Source of the DNA: Pseudoselenomonas ruminantium
GTDB lineage: Bacteria > Bacillota > Negativicutes > Selenomonadales > Selenomonadaceae
Direction: 5' to 3'
NCBI GenBank assembly: GCA_902781305.1
Contig: CACZIV010000013.1
Span: 1 to 64,000 of the forward strand
Length of the DNA: 64,000 nt
The position numbers and the translations under genes are program-made. The notes below the pieces were generated by a model. That model saw only the letters and a program-made list of their open reading frames with translations. It ran no database searches and was not told where the DNA came from. Below, piece after piece: positions 44,826 through 53,112 of the stretch; positions within the stretch are counted from its first letter, which is position 1; each line of letters begins with the position of its first letter.

Positions 44826-46946
44826 ATGAAAGACGAGATTTTTAGCATACTGCAACGTGTCGGCCGCAGTTTCATGCTGCCGGTTGCGGTATTGCCGATT
44901 GCAGGTCTTTTGCTGGGCCTTGGTGCTTCGTTTACCAATCCCACGACTATCAAGACCTATGGTTTGGAAGCCATCTTTGGTGATGGCACGATGCTGCACT
45001 CCTTGCTTACCGTTATGAGTGCGGCTGGCGGTACGATTTTTGGCAACTTGCCGATTATCTTTGCCGTGGGCGTAGCCATTGGTATGGCTAAGGCCGAGAA
45101 GGAAGTAGCGGCTCTTGCGGCGATGATTTCCTTCTTTGTCATGCATGTTTCTTGTAATGCCATGCTGCAGCTGACGGGCAAAATCCTGGCTGATGGTTCC
45201 ATCGCACCGGGCGTGCTCGAAGGTACGATTGCGGCAAGCTGCGGTATCATGTCCCTGCAGATGGGCGTATTTGGCGGTATTATCGTCGGTATCGGTGTAG
45301 CCATGCTGCACAATCGCTATTATAAGATTGTTCTTCCCGATGCGCTGTCCTTCTTTGGCGGCTCCCGCTTTATCCCCATCGTATCTACGGTGGTATTCCT
45401 GTTCGTGGGTATTGCCATGACCTTTATCTGGCCGATTGCCCAGGATATCATCTTCGGTCTCGGCAATGTGGTCACGGGCACGGGTTATATCGGTACGCTG
45501 ATTTTCGGTATTGTTAAGCGTGCGCTTATTCCGTTTGGTCTGCACCATGTATTCTATCTGCCGTTCTGGCAGACGGGCGTGGGCGGCAGCATGATGATTG
45601 ACGGCCAGCTCGTACAGGGCGGTCAGAACATCTTCTTTGCTCAACTGGCTTCGCCGAATGTGGCACATTTCAGTGCTGATGCAACCCGGTATTTCTCCGG
45701 TGAATTTATTTTCATGATTTTCGGTCTGCCCGGTGCAGCTTTGGCTATGTACCGCTGCGCTCGTCCCGAAAAGAAAAAGGTGGCTGGCGGTCTCTTGCTG
45801 TCTGCAGCCCTCACGTCCATGCTCACGGGTATCACGGAACCGATTGAGTTCTCCTTCCTGTTTGTTGCTCCGCTGCTGTTCGGTGTACAGGTAATCCTGG
45901 CCGGTGCAGCGTACATGATTGCCCATATCCTGAATATCGCCGTAGGTCTTACCTTCTCCGGCGGTCTTCTCGACTTGTTCATCTTCGGTATTCTGCAGGG
46001 CAATGACAAGACCAGCTGGATGCTGATCATTCCGGTTGGTATCATCTATTTCTTCCTGTACTACTTCGCGTTCTCCTTCTTAATCAAGAAGTTCAACTTT
46101 AAGACGCCGGGCCGCGAAGAGGATGACGAAGAAACCAAGCTCTACACCAAGGCCGATGTCAATGCCCGCAAGGCTGGCGAAAACGGCGCTGATGAATTGA
46201 GCAGCACGATTGCCCGCGCTTTGGGCAGCAAGCGCAACATCACTTCTGTGGATTGCTGTGCAACCCGTCTGCGTTGCTCGGTAGCCGATTCTGCGCTCGT
46301 TGACCAGAAACTCCTAAAGGCCACCGGTGCTTCCGGCGTTATCGTCAAGGGCACGGGCGTACAGGTCATCTATGGCCCGAAGGTTGCTGTGATTAAATCC
46401 AATCTGGAAGAATATCTGGCAACAGCTCCGGAAGTTGAAGCAGGTGCAGAAGCTCCGGTAGTGGAAGAACCTGCTGTGCAGGAAGAAGCGCCGGTAGCTG
46501 TTCATGGCGACCATGAATTCTACGCACCGGTAGCTGGTACGGCGCATGCCATCACGGAAGCTCCGGATGCAGCTTTTGCCGGCAAGATGATGGGCGATGG
46601 CTTCTTCATTGCTCCTTCTGATGGTACGGTTGTGGCTCCTTGTGATGCTGAAGTCATGTTTGTGTTTGACACGAAGCATGCCATTGGCATGAAGGCCGCT
46701 GACGGCACGGAATTCCTGATTCACTTCGGCGTGGATACGGTAAAACTGGGTGGTCAGGGCTTTGAAACCTTCGTAGAACAGGGCCAGCAGGTCAAGAAGG
46801 GCGATAAGCTCATGCAGGTTGACCTTGACTACGTCAAAGCCAATGCACCTTCGGATGTCTGCCTGGTAATCTTCACCGGCGGTCAGGCGGTTCATGTGGA
46901 AAAATCCTATGGCATCAAGGCTCTTGACGCTGTAGCAACGTATTAA
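44826..46946 (+). CDS. PTS transporter, EIICBA (glucose / N-acetylglucosamine type)
   Basis: 706-residue sugar permease-phosphotransferase with three domains. EIIC (about 1-420) has MLPVAVLPIAGLLLGLGA, GLHHVFYLPFWQTG and GITEPIEFSFLFVAPLLF. EIIB (about 455-535) has the phosphocysteine in SVDCCATRLRCSV. EIIA (about 565-700) carries the active histidine in TEFLIHFGVDTVKL. The sugar cannot be settled between glucose and GlcNAc. ATG 44826 is preferred over 44817 because AAGAGAGGA then has normal spacing. Linkers between domains are Ala/Glu/Pro-rich. It is probably induced through the leader terminator. Confidence 0.93.
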   Translation: MKDEIFSILQRVGRSFMLPVAVLPIAGLLLGLGASFTNPTTIKTYGLEAIFGDGTMLHSLLTVMSAAGGTIFGNLPIIFAVGVAIGMAKAEKEVAALAAMISFFVMHVSCNAMLQLTGKILADGSIAPGVLEGTIAASCGIMSLQMGVFGGIIVGIGVAMLHNRYYKIVLPDALSFFGGSRFIPIVSTVVFLFVGIAMTFIWPIAQDIIFGLGNVVTGTGYIGTLIFGIVKRALIPFGLHHVFYLPFWQTGVGGSMMIDGQLVQGGQNIFFAQLASPNVAHFSADATRYFSGEFIFMIFGLPGAALAMYRCARPEKKKVAGGLLLSAALTSMLTGITEPIEFSFLFVAPLLFGVQVILAGAAYMIAHILNIAVGLTFSGGLLDLFIFGILQGNDKTSWMLIIPVGIIYFFLYYFAFSFLIKKFNFKTPGREEDDEETKLYTKADVNARKAGENGADELSSTIARALGSKRNITSVDCCATRLRCSVADSALVDQKLLKATGASGVIVKGTGVQVIYGPKVAVIKSNLEEYLATAPEVEAGAEAPVVEEPAVQEEAPVAVHGDHEFYAPVAGTAHAITEAPDAAFAGKMMGDGFFIAPSDGTVVAPCDAEVMFVFDTKHAIGMKAADGTEFLIHFGVDTVKLGGQGFETFVEQGQQVKKGDKLMQVDLDYVKANAPSDVCLVIFTGGQAVHVEKSYGIKALDAVATY

Positions 46947-46964
46947 AATCGCATAATCCAATCA

Positions 46965-46999
46965 GCGCTCTGCGGGAAAACTCCCGCAGGGCGTTTTTC
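46965..46999 (+). terminator. Terminator of the PTS gene
   Basis: GCGCTCTGCGGG pairs with CCCGCAGGGCG around AAAACT and runs into TTTTTCTT. Confidence 0.85.
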
Positions 47000-47021
47000 T
47001 TGCGGTATACGGGCCTATTTC

Positions 47022-47050
47022 TTTACTTTGCCCCTTATCTTTGCTATACT
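47022..47050 (+). promoter_or_regulatory. Promoter of the LCP gene
   Basis: TTTACT (47022-47027), 17-bp spacer, TATACT (47045-47050), 54 bp before the start codon. Confidence 0.55.
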
Positions 47051-47104
47051 TAGGAAGTTGAATTTTTGAGTTTTAGCCTATATATTAATGAGGAGCAGGT
47101 AATC

Positions 47105-48427
47105 ATGCGGCAAAGGCGCAGGGGAAAGCGCAGTTATAAGCGGGTAAAGTGGATATTGGGCATTATGCTGGCGGTGCTAGTGGCAGTAGCCGGCGTGATG
47201 GTGGCAAGGCATCATAATGGTGATGGCGGGGAAACGGTTGTTTTGGACGGTGGTCTGGTCAAGCACGAGCATATCACCCATGTATTGCTGCTCGGCGTTG
47301 ACCGTCGGGAAGGTGATGTGGGGCGCAGCGACACCATGATGGTCGCGGCGCTTGACGAGGACAAGGAAAAGGCCTCCCTGCTGTCTGTTCCGCGCGATAC
47401 GCGGGTGCAGATTGAGGGCAATGACTATGAGAAAATCAATCATGCCTACGCCTATGGCGGTCACAAGCTGAGCCAGGAAGCCGTGGAAAAACTGCTGGGC
47501 ACGAAGATTGACCATTACATCATCATTGACACCAAGGCCTTTGAACGGATTATTGATGCGCTCGACGGCGTGGATATCAACGTCGAAAAGCGCATGTATT
47601 ACGAAGACCCCTGGGATGATAACGGGGGCCTCGTGATTGACCTCTATCCGGGCGAACAGCATATGGATGGCAAACGCGCCATTCAGTATGTGCGCTATCG
47701 TGACGGCGAGGGCGATATCGGCCGTATTGGCCGCCAGCAGAAGTTTATGAAGGCGGTGCTTGCCAAGGTGATTTCCCCGGCGGTACTGCCTCGTCTGCCC
47801 AAACTCGTGGAAGAAATCAAATCCGCCATTCAGACGGATATGAGTTTGGCAGAGCTGGTGGAATTTGCGGGCAAGATGAAAAGCATCCACGATAACGGCC
47901 TGTCGGCCCAGATGGTACCGGGGCAGCCAGCTTATATCAAGGATGTCAGCTATTGGATTCCCGATATCACGGACTTGCGTGAACTCATGGCTGAGCAGTT
48001 GGAATTGACGCTCAGTGATGAAGATAAGGAACGGGCGCAGAAAGATGAAGACGCCTATATGGGCACCCTGCCGAAGGGCATGCAGCTGCTGGCTAAGTCC
48101 AAGAGCAATGGCACGGTGGAAACGGCCGATACGGCCAAGGAGCCGGAAAAGACCGAACCCATGAAGCCCAATGAAATCTCGGTCATGGTCATCAACGACA
48201 GCGGCATCAATGGTGCTGCGGCTGAAGTGGCAGAGATTCTGCAGCGCAAGGGCTTTATCATTTCTGGCGTGGAAACGGGCAAGACCAGTTCCCGTGCGCA
48301 GACCACGATTACCACATCCACCCGCAATACGGATGTGTTCTATGGCATGCCCTTTGCCTGTGTGATTATGGACGGGGGCAGTTCCAATCAGGCCGTGGTG
48401 CATATCGGACTGGATTACAGGAAATAA
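47105..48427 (+). CDS. LytR-CpsA-Psr family wall-polymer ligase
   Basis: 440-residue membrane-anchored phosphotransferase-type protein that attaches glycopolymers to peptidoglycan. A basic N-terminus (RQRRRGKRSYKR) precedes one helix (about 18-36). The LCP domain has LLLGVDRREGDVGRSDTMMVAAL, SLLSVPRDTRVQI, KINHAYAYGG and a RDGEGDIGRIGRQQKFM block with the conserved arginines. A C-terminal LytR_C domain (about 350-435) starts with ISVMVINDSGINGAA. ATG 47105 follows GAGGAGC. It fits with csaB as part of envelope polymer assembly, although it is monocistronic here. Confidence 0.92.
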   Translation: MRQRRRGKRSYKRVKWILGIMLAVLVAVAGVMVARHHNGDGGETVVLDGGLVKHEHITHVLLLGVDRREGDVGRSDTMMVAALDEDKEKASLLSVPRDTRVQIEGNDYEKINHAYAYGGHKLSQEAVEKLLGTKIDHYIIIDTKAFERIIDALDGVDINVEKRMYYEDPWDDNGGLVIDLYPGEQHMDGKRAIQYVRYRDGEGDIGRIGRQQKFMKAVLAKVISPAVLPRLPKLVEEIKSAIQTDMSLAELVEFAGKMKSIHDNGLSAQMVPGQPAYIKDVSYWIPDITDLRELMAEQLELTLSDEDKERAQKDEDAYMGTLPKGMQLLAKSKSNGTVETADTAKEPEKTEPMKPNEISVMVINDSGINGAAAEVAEILQRKGFIISGVETGKTSSRAQTTITTSTRNTDVFYGMPFACVIMDGGSSNQAVVHIGLDYRK

Positions 48428-48428
48428 T

Positions 48429-48455
48429 CAAGACGGAGCATAGCTCCGTCTTTGT
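48429..48455 (+). terminator. Terminator after the LCP gene
   Basis: AGACGGAGC pairs with GCTCCGTCT around ATA and is followed by TTGTCT. It is compact and only moderately T-rich. Confidence 0.6.
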
Positions 48456-48478
48456 CTATACTTTAAGGAGATTTTATT

Positions 48479-50425
48479 TTGGGTATATTGAAAGTTAACG
48501 GCCTGAAAAAGGCCTTTGGCATAGATGAACTTTTCCATGATGTGAATTTTGAAGTGCGGGGCGGCGATAAGGTCGGTCTGGTCGGCGCCAATGGTGCGGG
48601 CAAAACCACCCTGATGAAGATTCTCATGGGGCAGGAGGAAGCTGACGGCGGTTCTGTGCAGCTTGACCCGGCCGAAACTATCGGCTATGTGCAGCAGCAG
48701 GCGGATTTTGGCGAAGGCACGCTCTATGACGAATTCCGCCGTGCTTTTGACGATATCATCGAACTGGGCGAGCGCAAGCGTTCCTTGGAAAAGCGCATTG
48801 CCGCAGGGGAAGAAGAACTCTTGGACAACTATGGCAAGGTCGTGGAGCGCTTTGAGCAGTTAAACGGCTATGAGTTTGACAGCCGCATCAAAAAGGTCGC
48901 CTATGGGCTGGGCTTTACGGATGATGACTTCCAAAAGAATGTCGAACATTTCTCCGGCGGGCAGAAGACGCGTATCTGTCTGGCAAAGGCATTATTGCGG
49001 GAGCCGGATTTCCTCTTTTTGGACGAGCCGACCAACCATCTTGACATCGGGATGATTGAATGGCTTGAAGGTTTCCTGCGTACCTATCGCGGCGGTGTGC
49101 TGATTATCTCCCATGACCGCTATTTCCTCGACAAGGTGGCCACCCGCATGGTGGAACTGGAAAATCATACCGTCACCAGCTATGAGGGCAACTACACCTA
49201 CTTTATGCGGGTCAAGACGGCCCGGCGGGAGGCGCTGAAATCCGCTTACGAAAAACAGCAGGAACATATTAAAAAGACGGAGGAATACATCCGCAAGTAC
49301 AAGGCAGGCATCAAATCCAAACAGGCGAGAGGACGGCAGAGCCAGCTCAACCGTCTGGAGCGCATTGTGCTGCCACCGGAAGCCGCGTCCTTTAATTACT
49401 TTGCCTTCCATAAGCCGCCTGAATGTGCACAGCGCGTGGCAGAACTGGAGGAAGTTACCTTCGGCTATGGCAGTGAGCCGGTGTTTAAGGACTTGTCCCT
49501 CTTGATTCGCAATGGGGACGGTGTGGCGCTCGTTGGCCCTAATGGTGCAGGAAAGACCACTTTGCTCAAAGTTCTTGTGGGTGAGCTGGAAGCCGCCAAA
49601 GGCCGGATAAAAATCGGCAGCCGCGTGAAAATTGGTTATTTCTCCCAGCAGCATGAAACCCTGCATATGGATATGACGGTGCTCGATGAAATCATCTACA
49701 CCTATGGCGTGGACGAAGAACAGGCCCGCCGTTATCTGGGCGCTTTCCTGTTCCATGGTGACGAAGTCCTGCGCAAGATTGGCGACCTCTCCGGCGGAGA
49801 ACAGTCCCGGGTGGCCTTTTTGAAGCTTATGCTTACAGGCGCCAACTTCCTGATTTTGGACGAACCGACCAACCATTTGGACATTCCCGCCAGAGAAGCG
49901 GTGGAAGAGGCTTTGATGGCCTATCCCGGCACGTTCCTCGCGGTATCCCATGACCGTTACTTCCTCGACAAGGTGGCTAACTGCACCCTGGAACTCGATA
50001 ACGGTATGCTTACCGAATATAGCGGCAATTACAGCTACTATCTGATGAAAAAAGAAGCTGAACGTGAAGCCGAGGAAGAAGCGCGCTTAGAAGCAGAAGC
50101 CGCCAAACATGCGGAGAAAAAAGCTGCAAAGCCTGCAGCCGTTGAGCAGCAGGACGCCGCCGAAAAAGCCGCCGCCAAGGAGCGGGCGGAAGCCGGTAAG
50201 ATTCAGAGCATGAGCGATGCTAAGCGCACGGAAATGATTCAGCGTGCCGAAGCGGAAATCGCCATGGCCGAAGCGGAATTAAAGGGACTGGAATTTCAGA
50301 TGAACCAGCCGGAAGTACAGGCTGACCCCGCAGAAAGTCAGCGCATTGCCGAAGAATACGCCGCCAAGGAAGCGGAAATCGAAGAACGCTATGCCAAGTG
50401 GGAACGGTTAGTGGCCAGCGAATAA
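48479..50425 (+). CDS. ABC-F family ATPase (YdiF/Uup-like)
   Basis: 648-residue soluble protein with two fused ABC domains and no membrane part; ABC-F proteins act on ribosomes. Domain 1 has GANGAGKTT, signature FSGGQKTRICLAKAL and LFLDEPTNHLDI. The linker (about 240-300) is the charged P-site-interaction segment. Domain 2 has GPNGAGKTT, LSGGEQSRVAFLKL and LILDEPTNHLDIPA. The C-terminal 100 residues form an Ala/Glu/Lys-rich coiled coil. The start is TTG at 48479 with AAGGAG 8 bp upstream. Housekeeping function versus antibiotic protection cannot be told apart. Confidence 0.92.
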   Translation: MGILKVNGLKKAFGIDELFHDVNFEVRGGDKVGLVGANGAGKTTLMKILMGQEEADGGSVQLDPAETIGYVQQQADFGEGTLYDEFRRAFDDIIELGERKRSLEKRIAAGEEELLDNYGKVVERFEQLNGYEFDSRIKKVAYGLGFTDDDFQKNVEHFSGGQKTRICLAKALLREPDFLFLDEPTNHLDIGMIEWLEGFLRTYRGGVLIISHDRYFLDKVATRMVELENHTVTSYEGNYTYFMRVKTARREALKSAYEKQQEHIKKTEEYIRKYKAGIKSKQARGRQSQLNRLERIVLPPEAASFNYFAFHKPPECAQRVAELEEVTFGYGSEPVFKDLSLLIRNGDGVALVGPNGAGKTTLLKVLVGELEAAKGRIKIGSRVKIGYFSQQHETLHMDMTVLDEIIYTYGVDEEQARRYLGAFLFHGDEVLRKIGDLSGGEQSRVAFLKLMLTGANFLILDEPTNHLDIPAREAVEEALMAYPGTFLAVSHDRYFLDKVANCTLELDNGMLTEYSGNYSYYLMKKEAEREAEEEARLEAEAAKHAEKKAAKPAAVEQQDAAEKAAAKERAEAGKIQSMSDAKRTEMIQRAEAEIAMAEAELKGLEFQMNQPEVQADPAESQRIAEEYAAKEAEIEERYAKWERLVASE

Positions 50426-50458
50426 TGAGCCTGCGGTATGGCAGAAGGGAGCGAGAAC

Positions 50459-52687
50459 ATGACCGCATACAAGAACAACAATCAGCAGACAACTTTGGGC
50501 TTTGCCCCTGAAGCCATACAGGAAGAATTGGAAGGTCTGGTAGACAGCATTATCTTTGCCAGTGAAGATGGCAAGTTTGCCGTCTTTCGCTTGCAGCCTG
50601 GCGGACAAAACAGCCGTGTGACCGTGACCGTAAGCTGTGAACCGCCGCTGGTTGGACAGCAGGTACATCTTACCGGCTCCTGGGTTACGCATCCCCGCTT
50701 TGGCCAGCAGTTCAAAGCGGCAAGTCTTCGGTTGGAAGCGCCCACCAGCGTGGAAGGCATAGAGCGTTTCTTAGCGTCCGGCGTTATTGACGGCGTTGGC
50801 CCCGCTATGGCTAAGCGCCTCGTGGCCAAATTCGGCGCCGATACGCTCGATATTATCGAACAAAAGCCAAAACTGTTGGAAACAGTGGAGGGCATTGGCA
50901 AAAAGACTGCGCAGAAGATTGTCGCGTCCTATACTGCCCAGTCGGAACTGCGGGAAATCATGCTCTGGCTCGAAAGCCATAACGTGTCTGGGGCTCTTGC
51001 GGCGCGGATTTTCAAGAAATACAGTTCCTTTGCCCTGGATGTGCTCGAAAATCATCCGTATAAACTTGCCCAGGAAGTGGAGGGCATTGGCTTTGCTACC
51101 GCCGACGCCATTGCCGCCAGCCTCGGCATGGCCGGTGATGATGAAAACCGTGTGGCGGCCGGCGTTGACTATGCCCTGCAGCAGATTTCCACCAATGGCC
51201 ATTGCTGCATTCCTGAACAGCCTTTAATTGACCGCACGGCGAAACTCTTGCGTGTAGACCCGCTGCGCGTGGGCGAGGTGCTCAAAAAGCAGCTGAAACT
51301 GCAACGGTTGGCCGTGGAATCCGTAGGCGGAACGACGCTTATCTATTCGCCCTATCTCTATCGGGCAGAGAAAAAAGTTGCTCGCAAGCTCTTGTATCTG
51401 CAGCGCTATGCCGACGTGCTCAATGTGGAAAATCCCGAAGGCATGGTGGCACATTGGGAGGAACTTACTGGCCTTGATTTGGCCAAAGCCCAAAAAGAGG
51501 CTATGGTGGCGGCACTTACGCATGGCATACTCGTGCTGACTGGCGGCCCCGGCACAGGCAAGACCACCGTGGTGCGGGGCATGATTGATATGCTGGAAAT
51601 GGCCGGCCTGGAAATCCTGTTGGGCGCACCGACAGGCCGTGCCGCCAAGCGTTTGGCGGAAGCCACAGGCCGCAAGACCATGACGGTACACCGTATGCTC
51701 GAAGCGCAGGGCGGGCGGCAGGACGATGGTTCCTCGATGTTTGCCAAGGACGCAGACGAGCAGTTGGAGGCCGATGCCATCATCCTCGATGAGGTGTCCA
51801 TGATGGATATTGTGCTTATGCAGCACTTTTTGGATGCGGTGCCTGATGGCTGTCATGTAATTCTCGTAGGTGACGTAGACCAGCTGCCCGCCGTTGGCCC
51901 CGGCTCGGTGCTCAAGGATATTTTGCGCTCGGAGGTCATTCCTTCGGTACGTTTGACAGAAGTTTACCGTCAGAATGAGGAAAGCACCATTGTCTTAAAT
52001 GCCCATGCCATCAATGCCGGACGGCTGCCGCTGTGCAAACCTGCCGGAGATTTCCAGTTCTGGGAAATCGCTGACCCTGCGGAAGTCGCGCAAAACATCG
52101 TGCACCTCTGCAAAGAGATTCTGCCCAAGCAGGGCTGGAATCCCCTGACCGATGTGCAGGTGCTCTCGCCCATGCACCGGCAGGAATGCGGCGTGGAAAA
52201 CCTCAACAAACTCTTGCAGGAGGCACTTAATCCGCCTGCTGAATACAAGGCCGAATACAAGAACAGCATCCGTACCTTCCGCCTGAACGACAAGGTCATG
52301 CAGACCAAGAACAATTACAGCAAAATGGTCTTCAATGGAGATATCGGCTTTATCACCGCGGTGGAGTCCGACCATATCACCGTCCAGTTCAGCGAAGATT
52401 TGCAGGTGGACTATGAGAAAAATGAGTTGGTAGAACTGCAGCTGGCCTATGCCATGAGTGTGCACAAGAGCCAGGGCAGTGAATACCCGGTCATCATCCT
52501 GCCGCTGACGCCGGGACATTATATCATGTTGCAGAGAAATCTTCTCTACACCGCTGTAACCCGCGCCAGCAAGCAGGTAATCCTGTTGGGAACCAAAGCG
52601 GCACTCAATACCGCCGTAGAAAACGACAGAACCCGCAAGCGCTATACCCTGCTCGCCGAACGGCTGGCAGGAGCACTGAATGAATAG
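50459..52687 (+). CDS. recD2: RecD2-type SF1B DNA helicase
   Basis: 742-residue 5'-3' helicase of the RecD2 group, which works without RecBC. The N-terminal OB/helix-hairpin-helix part contains IEQKPKLLETVEGIGKKTAQKI and VEGIGFATADAIA. The motor has Walker A LTGGPGTGKTTVVRG (near residue 360), LGAPTGRAAKRLAEATG, the Walker B-type ILDEVSMMD, VGDVDQLPAVGPGSVLKD, and motif V/VI AYAMSVHKSQGSEYP with YTAVTRASK. ATG 50459 is favoured over 50438 because AGAAGGGAG sits just upstream. The gene follows the ABC-F gene after 33 bp and ends at a terminator. Confidence 0.94.
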   Translation: MTAYKNNNQQTTLGFAPEAIQEELEGLVDSIIFASEDGKFAVFRLQPGGQNSRVTVTVSCEPPLVGQQVHLTGSWVTHPRFGQQFKAASLRLEAPTSVEGIERFLASGVIDGVGPAMAKRLVAKFGADTLDIIEQKPKLLETVEGIGKKTAQKIVASYTAQSELREIMLWLESHNVSGALAARIFKKYSSFALDVLENHPYKLAQEVEGIGFATADAIAASLGMAGDDENRVAAGVDYALQQISTNGHCCIPEQPLIDRTAKLLRVDPLRVGEVLKKQLKLQRLAVESVGGTTLIYSPYLYRAEKKVARKLLYLQRYADVLNVENPEGMVAHWEELTGLDLAKAQKEAMVAALTHGILVLTGGPGTGKTTVVRGMIDMLEMAGLEILLGAPTGRAAKRLAEATGRKTMTVHRMLEAQGGRQDDGSSMFAKDADEQLEADAIILDEVSMMDIVLMQHFLDAVPDGCHVILVGDVDQLPAVGPGSVLKDILRSEVIPSVRLTEVYRQNEESTIVLNAHAINAGRLPLCKPAGDFQFWEIADPAEVAQNIVHLCKEILPKQGWNPLTDVQVLSPMHRQECGVENLNKLLQEALNPPAEYKAEYKNSIRTFRLNDKVMQTKNNYSKMVFNGDIGFITAVESDHITVQFSEDLQVDYEKNELVELQLAYAMSVHKSQGSEYPVIILPLTPGHYIMLQRNLLYTAVTRASKQVILLGTKAALNTAVENDRTRKRYTLLAERLAGALNE

Positions 52688-52692
52688 GGCAC

Positions 52693-52732
52693 AAAAAAAC
52701 TGACAAGTCAAAGCTGACCTGTCAGTTTTTTA
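52693..52732. terminator. Bidirectional terminator between recD2 and the cupin gene
   Basis: AAAAAACTGACAAG pairs with CTGTCAGTTTTTT. With T's on one side and A's on the other it can serve the + strand recD2 transcript and the - strand cupin transcript. Confidence 0.85.
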
Positions 52733-52745
52733 TTGCCGTAAAGGC

Positions 52746-53090
52746 TTATTTCTTGATAATCAATGCCATAAACACCAAATCTTCCGTTTTAGACGGGTTG
52801 GCGATGCCGTGTTTTTCGCCGTCCGGGCAGAAGGTGGTGCTGCCGGCGCCGAGAGTTACTTCTTTGCCGTTGTCGTTGTAGAGGGCGGTGCCGGAAAGGA
52901 TGTGGTAAGTTTCCGTGTTGCCGTGGTGTTCATGCACCCCGATGGAGCAGAGGGGCGGGATGATGACCTTGGCGTACATATCGCACTTGCCGTCGAGTTC
53001 CTCCGGTGTCAAGAGTTTCACGATGGTGATGGTGCCCTGACCATCTGCTTTGTTGGTTGCCTGAATCGGATTCGGTTCAATAAAAGCCAT
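52746..53090 (-). CDS. Small cupin-domain protein
   Basis: 114-residue single-domain cupin. Motif 1 VHEHHGNTETYHILSG supplies the metal-binding His/Glu residues, and motif 2 CPDGEKHGIANP supplies the last histidine. Such proteins are often sugar isomerases, dioxygenase relatives or sensors; nothing fixes the function. It lies 22 bp downstream of the branching-enzyme gene on the same strand with AAAGGAG before its ATG, so it is likely co-transcribed with it. Confidence 0.85.
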   Translation of the reverse strand: MAFIEPNPIQATNKADGQGTITIVKLLTPEELDGKCDMYAKVIIPPLCSIGVHEHHGNTETYHILSGTALYNDNGKEVTLGAGSTTFCPDGEKHGIANPSKTEDLVFMALIIKK

Positions 53091-53112
53091 GTTAAAGTCT
53101 CCTTTGGTTTGC